NCBI GenBank assembly: GCA_033980235.1
Contig: CM067066.1
Location: 36,148,409-36,212,408 of the forward strand
DNA: 64,000 nucleotides
Reading direction: 5' to 3'
Source: Diadema setosum
Taxonomy: Eukaryota > Echinodermata > Echinoidea > Diadematoida > Diadematidae
Shown here: positions 60,701-64,000 of the stretch, one piece after another
Numbering within the stretch: position 1 is the first letter of the stretch
Layout of the letters: each line of letters begins with the position of its first letter
Notes under the pieces: generated by a model
The model's input: only the letters and a program-made list of their open reading frames with translations
Database searches by the model: none
What the model was told of the DNA's origin: nothing
Program-made: the position numbers and the translations under genes

Positions 60701-63328
60701 TTCTCTCAATCCTTATGTTAATGAAGGTGAACTTGTCCCTTAAGGTTTATGATGGAAAAAAGGCTTCTATATTGGGAAATTGGGCAATTTTTCAGCATGC
60801 ATACGTAAGGTTGGAAATCACTGATCTCTATGGAAGAGCAAGATCATCAGAATAGCTGCTTGGTGGAGGTATGCGCTCTCAGGGTACTTTTCTAGTTTTG
60901 TTTTGATTTTTGATTTTTTTTTTTTTTTTTAAGAGTAAATGCATGCTTCCTGCACAGCAGTTGTTTATGGCAATCTTAAAAGAGTTTGTCACAGGCCTAC
61001 TTTAGATCTTGTGATCTTGCAAAAAACTAACAAACAAACCAACAAGAACAACAAAATGCTCATAGTTGTGTGCATACAAACTATCCTACACGGTATGTTA
61101 TTAAAAATAGATGTACAGGAATAATGATTCCTTCAGCACTGGCATTCAGAAACATGTACATTTGAGAAACTAGTGAACTGGCCCTACTGAGTGAGAACAC
61201 AACCTAGTCCAAAGAGCCAGCATGTATAGAAATTGTATGTGACTATGCATCACAAAACCAATAAAAAGTATTTTATGTGAGGACTCAAAAAATGGTGAAA
61301 TGGGTCAACAAAGTCAGTTTTTAGTTTTACAAATTTTCTGAATGCACTATTCTTCTTGTATATTATTTGTAATTTTGGGATCATAAAATGAATGGGAAAA
61401 TGGGTTTTCATCAGGTTCTCTACAAATGTCTTACAGGCTCTCTTCATTTCTTAAAAAATCCTTTGCATACTCATCCCTTTCAACTCTTAATAACTTTTGA
61501 AAGGATAATGCTACTGCTTTGAAAATTGGCATTAATCATGGACAGAATGTGTTAATAAAGTAGGATTAATTTCAGCTTAATCTGATAATCTCTTAATTGT
61601 TGCTACAGTGGTTTACACCTTATTTTATTGTCCCATTCATCGCACAGGTAGCACAGCTTGGTAAAGATAAAGTGCTTGACTAGACCCTGTACTTCAGAGC
61701 CTCTTTTCTCAGTTCACACTTCTCCAGAGTATGTGCTTTCTTTACAAGATTAACCTGGCAGATAGGTTAGGAGGGTCCGGCACAACTGAGTGCGTCATTA
61801 TTAAACAACCCACGCGTTCGAAATCAAAGTAGTCATCTTGGAGCGTGTACCGCAACGCGCAAATCACATTTTTAATGCGCACCTGAATTCAGAGTATTTT
61901 CTTTACATGTGAGTAATGCAGCTGTCATTTGTATGACGCACCTCAACCCCCGGGATAGGTGCGTCAAAGTACCAATGTGCGTCATACCTTTTAGGTACCA
62001 TAACGTACCCTCCGTCACAAAAAGTGACACACCTCTATGAGACATTGACGCATTAACCATGCAAAATTGTGACGCACCTCTTCGTGAAAATGACTGACCC
62101 TTGATGCAAGTTATTCGCGGTACGTACCAGACTGGAATGCTGCAGAGCTCTGAATGGGGGGGGGGGGGGGGGGGGGGGGGTGATTTCCCTATAGCTGGGT
62201 CGTAGATATATCTATATCTATATATATATATATATATAGATAGATAAACTTGGTCATATTGTAATTTTTATAATAATATTGTTTGATTTTTGAACTGGCA
62301 TGCAATATTACTACTTAATATAGTTTTTGATCGATCTTTCGATCTGGGGGGGGGGGGGGGGGTGAATGTACACACCATCCCCCCAGCTAAAATTCTGGGG
62401 GGATGCATCCCCCATCCCCCCTGCTATCTATATGCCCCTGACTGACTAGTTGACATTAAGAAATCGAATATTTGAGATTAATATGAAAAAAAATAGCAAT
62501 GAAATATAATATGAATACAAAGTATTAGTATCAAAGAATATCTATATTAACAAAACGCAAAACATATGAGAAATAAAATACATAAAGTATCTTAATAAAG
62601 ATACAAGGTAATTGTAAATATTTAAATATCCAAACAGTAGGCCGGCTTGCGATCGCGAGTTTGTTTTATTCTGTTACAGAGGGATACCATGCAAGAAGCC
62701 TCGCAAAATTACATGACGGTCCTATTAACGAACCGTTTGACACACTCTGGTTAAATGACCGACTATGACGCACACATGAAATGGGTCAGTATTGCTATTG
62801 TGACAGACATTTTGCTCCCACGACGGTACCACGCGTCATCAAATTGGTGGTACTTGACGCGACCATGACGTACCTTTCCCGGGGGTCAAGAGGTGCGTCA
62901 TACAAATGACAGCTGCATAATATTTCAGACAAATTGTGAGATATCTAAGTATCTATTGATAGAGAAATATTAGGGTGTCGATGTGTTGGACACCCAACTC
63001 TACTAGACGTACAATGTAGAATTACGTAACTAGTACTAGTGTATAGTGCAATGCAATGCGGCGTCGGAGTTACATCATCAATCATCATCATGCAAAGACG
63101 AAAGTTCAGTTACACATTTATTTGCGAGTGGGACTAAGGCTTGGGGCATTACAGTAAATTAGTTTCACTATCATTAGTCTCTAGATAGATCTCTCTCACT
63201 CTCCGAGGCCACCTTCCTAAGACGGATGTTACTTACCGATAATTGTATCCAGAGAACTTCTGCGACTCTCGTAACATTTCACGATAAAGAGCAAGTACCC
63301 TCATCCTGCTTACCTGAGCACCAGCCAT
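57746..63328 (-). CDS. LYRM4: LYRM4/ISD11, LYR-motif subunit of the mitochondrial cysteine desulfurase complex
   Basis: Three exons on the - strand: exon 1 63237-63328 (ATG at 63326-63328), exon 2 58509-58629, exon 3 57746-57814 (stop TAG). Joined they give 93 residues; human LYRM4 has 91. Exon 1 encodes the LYR motif in VLALYREMLRESQKFSGYNY. Exon 2 begins TYALRRVRDAFREHKD and ends LQVIKRQ. Exon 3 gives ISQLYKDPKLVIE. All three align along their length with vertebrate LYRM4. In the family this small helical protein stabilises the desulfurase NFS1 and binds the acyl chain of mitochondrial acyl carrier protein, in Fe-S cluster synthesis in the matrix. The start could also be the ATG nine codons in (63302-63304), just before VLALYR. 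Intron 1 holds most of the right copy of the duplicated segment. Confidence 0.93.
59047..60743. mobile_element. Right-duplicate copy of the TTAA MITE
   Basis: Equivalent of 1500-3190, with TTAA at 59047-59050 and 60740-60743 and the same interruption. Its presence in both copies shows both insertions predate the duplication. Confidence 0.75.
59561..60687. mobile_element. Right-duplicate copy of the nested Harbinger-like element
   Basis: Equivalent of 2014-3134 with TAA on both sides. Its right end has decayed (CTGCGGACCGATTG), so its inverted repeat is less perfect than in the left copy. Confidence 0.72.
61754..63001. mobile_element. Outer member of the same TA-flanked family
   Basis: The left end (GGTTAGGAGGGTCC after TA) and right end (GGACACCCAACTC before TA) are inverted relatives of the termini at 717 and 4444. 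Inside, 61912-61965 (CAGCTGTCATTTGTATGACG) is matched inverted at about 62865-62925. The element includes the G-rich stretches at 62156 and 62346. It lies just downstream of LYRM4 exon 1, in intron 1. The exact borders are less certain than those of the other two because there is no empty site for comparison. Confidence 0.5.
62156..62180 (+). repeat. Run of 25 G at the duplication border
   Basis: Starts where similarity to the left duplicate ends. A second G run (17 bases) is at 62346-62362. Confidence 0.9.
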
Positions 63329-64000
63329 GATCTCCGTAGGCTAAACGTTAGACTTTATTTTCTTAATGCGCACCCCGCTCGCGCTGAGTAATTTGGAAAT
63401 TCGACCAGATTTCGCGGGGACCAAGGCCTGGTGCCAATTTGAAGAAGACATAAAAATGATAACCAGACATGCTGTGCAGTGCGAGCATGCAAACAAACAA
63501 ACAAACAAACAAACAAACAAACAAACAAACAAACAAACAAACAAACATGGCATACTTTTGATCTTGAAGACAAAAAGTATAATATTGGTATTGATATGGT
63601 TTATAGATGAATAGTGTCTAATTTTGTTAGGGGTAGTTTGGTTGTGATATCATAAAATAAAATCGGTTCTACAACTTGTCCTGTTTCTGATAGTTTTGGT
63701 TGATACCTAATGTAAGACCCAAATTGTGTCTTTTTCCCCACTCTTCACTTCCCCTCCTTGCAGTGCATTATGAGGCACTACGCACTGATTTATTTGGAAA
63801 GTGGTCAGTCCCCACTGACCCATGCCACCCACCGATTATGAGCCCCTTTGTTTAGACTTCTCCCTAAAACACTTGACCGGCACATTCCTTTGTGCTGAGA
63901 CCACTATTACAGAATAGTGAGTTCATTCATAAACTCTCATGACCAAATATGGTATAAGGACTTTCCCCTTCCCAAATTTGGATGGCCTTCTAAGAGATAT
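63329..64000. other. Upstream flank of LYRM4
   Basis: Contains an (AAAC)n microsatellite at 63489-63545. At 63738-63766 a pyrimidine-rich tract ends TTGCAG and is followed by 89 open bases starting TGCATTATGAGGCACTACGC, which could be a + strand exon or part of a repeat. No protein was recognised. Confidence 0.35.

Larger units (their letters stand above)
58222..62155. repeat. Right copy of the segmental duplication
   Basis: Direct-orientation partner of 1-5460, shorter because it lacks two TA-flanked insertions. Differences are mostly scattered single-base changes and small indels. It lies inside LYRM4 (end of intron 2, exon 2, and intron 1). The match stops at 62155, directly before a run of 25 G. 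Confidence 0.93.

Noticed and set aside
63767..63855. Possible + strand exon after a pyrimidine tract and TTGCAG
   Set aside because: No protein family match and no partner exon in the window; listed only within the flank entry.

Overview
This window looks like nuclear DNA from an invertebrate animal. It is AT-rich and intron-rich, with short phased exons bounded by GT/AG and a dense load of small DNA transposons, LINE tails, tRNA-type SINEs and satellites. A marine deuterostome such as an echinoderm is my best guess, judging by the repeat types; that is inference, and nothing here fixes the species. No bacterial, viral or organellar genes were recognised.

Only three gene loci could be supported. 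(1) A complete BPI/LBP-family gene (bactericidal/permeability-increasing or lipopolysaccharide-binding type) lies on the + strand at 33880-53798. Its 16 exons join without a frame break into 495 residues with a signal peptide and the conserved cysteine pair. (2) A second BPI/LBP gene lies upstream at 16147-25703 on the same strand. Only its 3' half is recognisable, as homologues of exons 8 and 11-16 with the same intron phases; exons 1-7 and 9-10 were not found. (3) LYRM4/ISD11, the small LYR-motif partner of the mitochondrial cysteine desulfurase, lies on the - strand at 57746-63328 with three exons and 93 codons. An almost identical second copy of its exon 2 sits at 288-408.

Layout. Positions 1-5460 are a near-identical copy of 58222-62155. 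This is either a segmental duplication with a spacing of about 58 kb or an uncollapsed allele. The left copy carries two extra TA-flanked insertions for which the right copy shows the empty site. Next comes a 9.9-kb unit at 5969-15882 with 22-bp perfect terminal inverted repeats. It holds three clusters of a CTCGCGGGGGACC box, a composite tandem array and two inverted arms of a 72-bp satellite. It separates the left LYRM4 fragment, which lacks exon 1, from the truncated BPI gene, which lacks exons 1-7, so it marks a rearrangement junction. The region 16-26 kb holds the partial BPI gene and several nonautonomous elements in its introns. The region 26-33 kb is repeats: a dead LINE, a TIR element, and a 2.9-kb element with a 5-bp target duplication. 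The region 34-54 kb is the complete BPI gene, whose introns carry a 165-bp satellite, a foldback element, SINEs and a solo LTR. The region 54-63 kb is LYRM4 and its flank.

The BPI proteins would be secreted and would bind bacterial lipid in innate defence. LYRM4 acts in mitochondrial Fe-S cluster synthesis. The two functions are unrelated, and the loci are simply neighbours on opposite strands.
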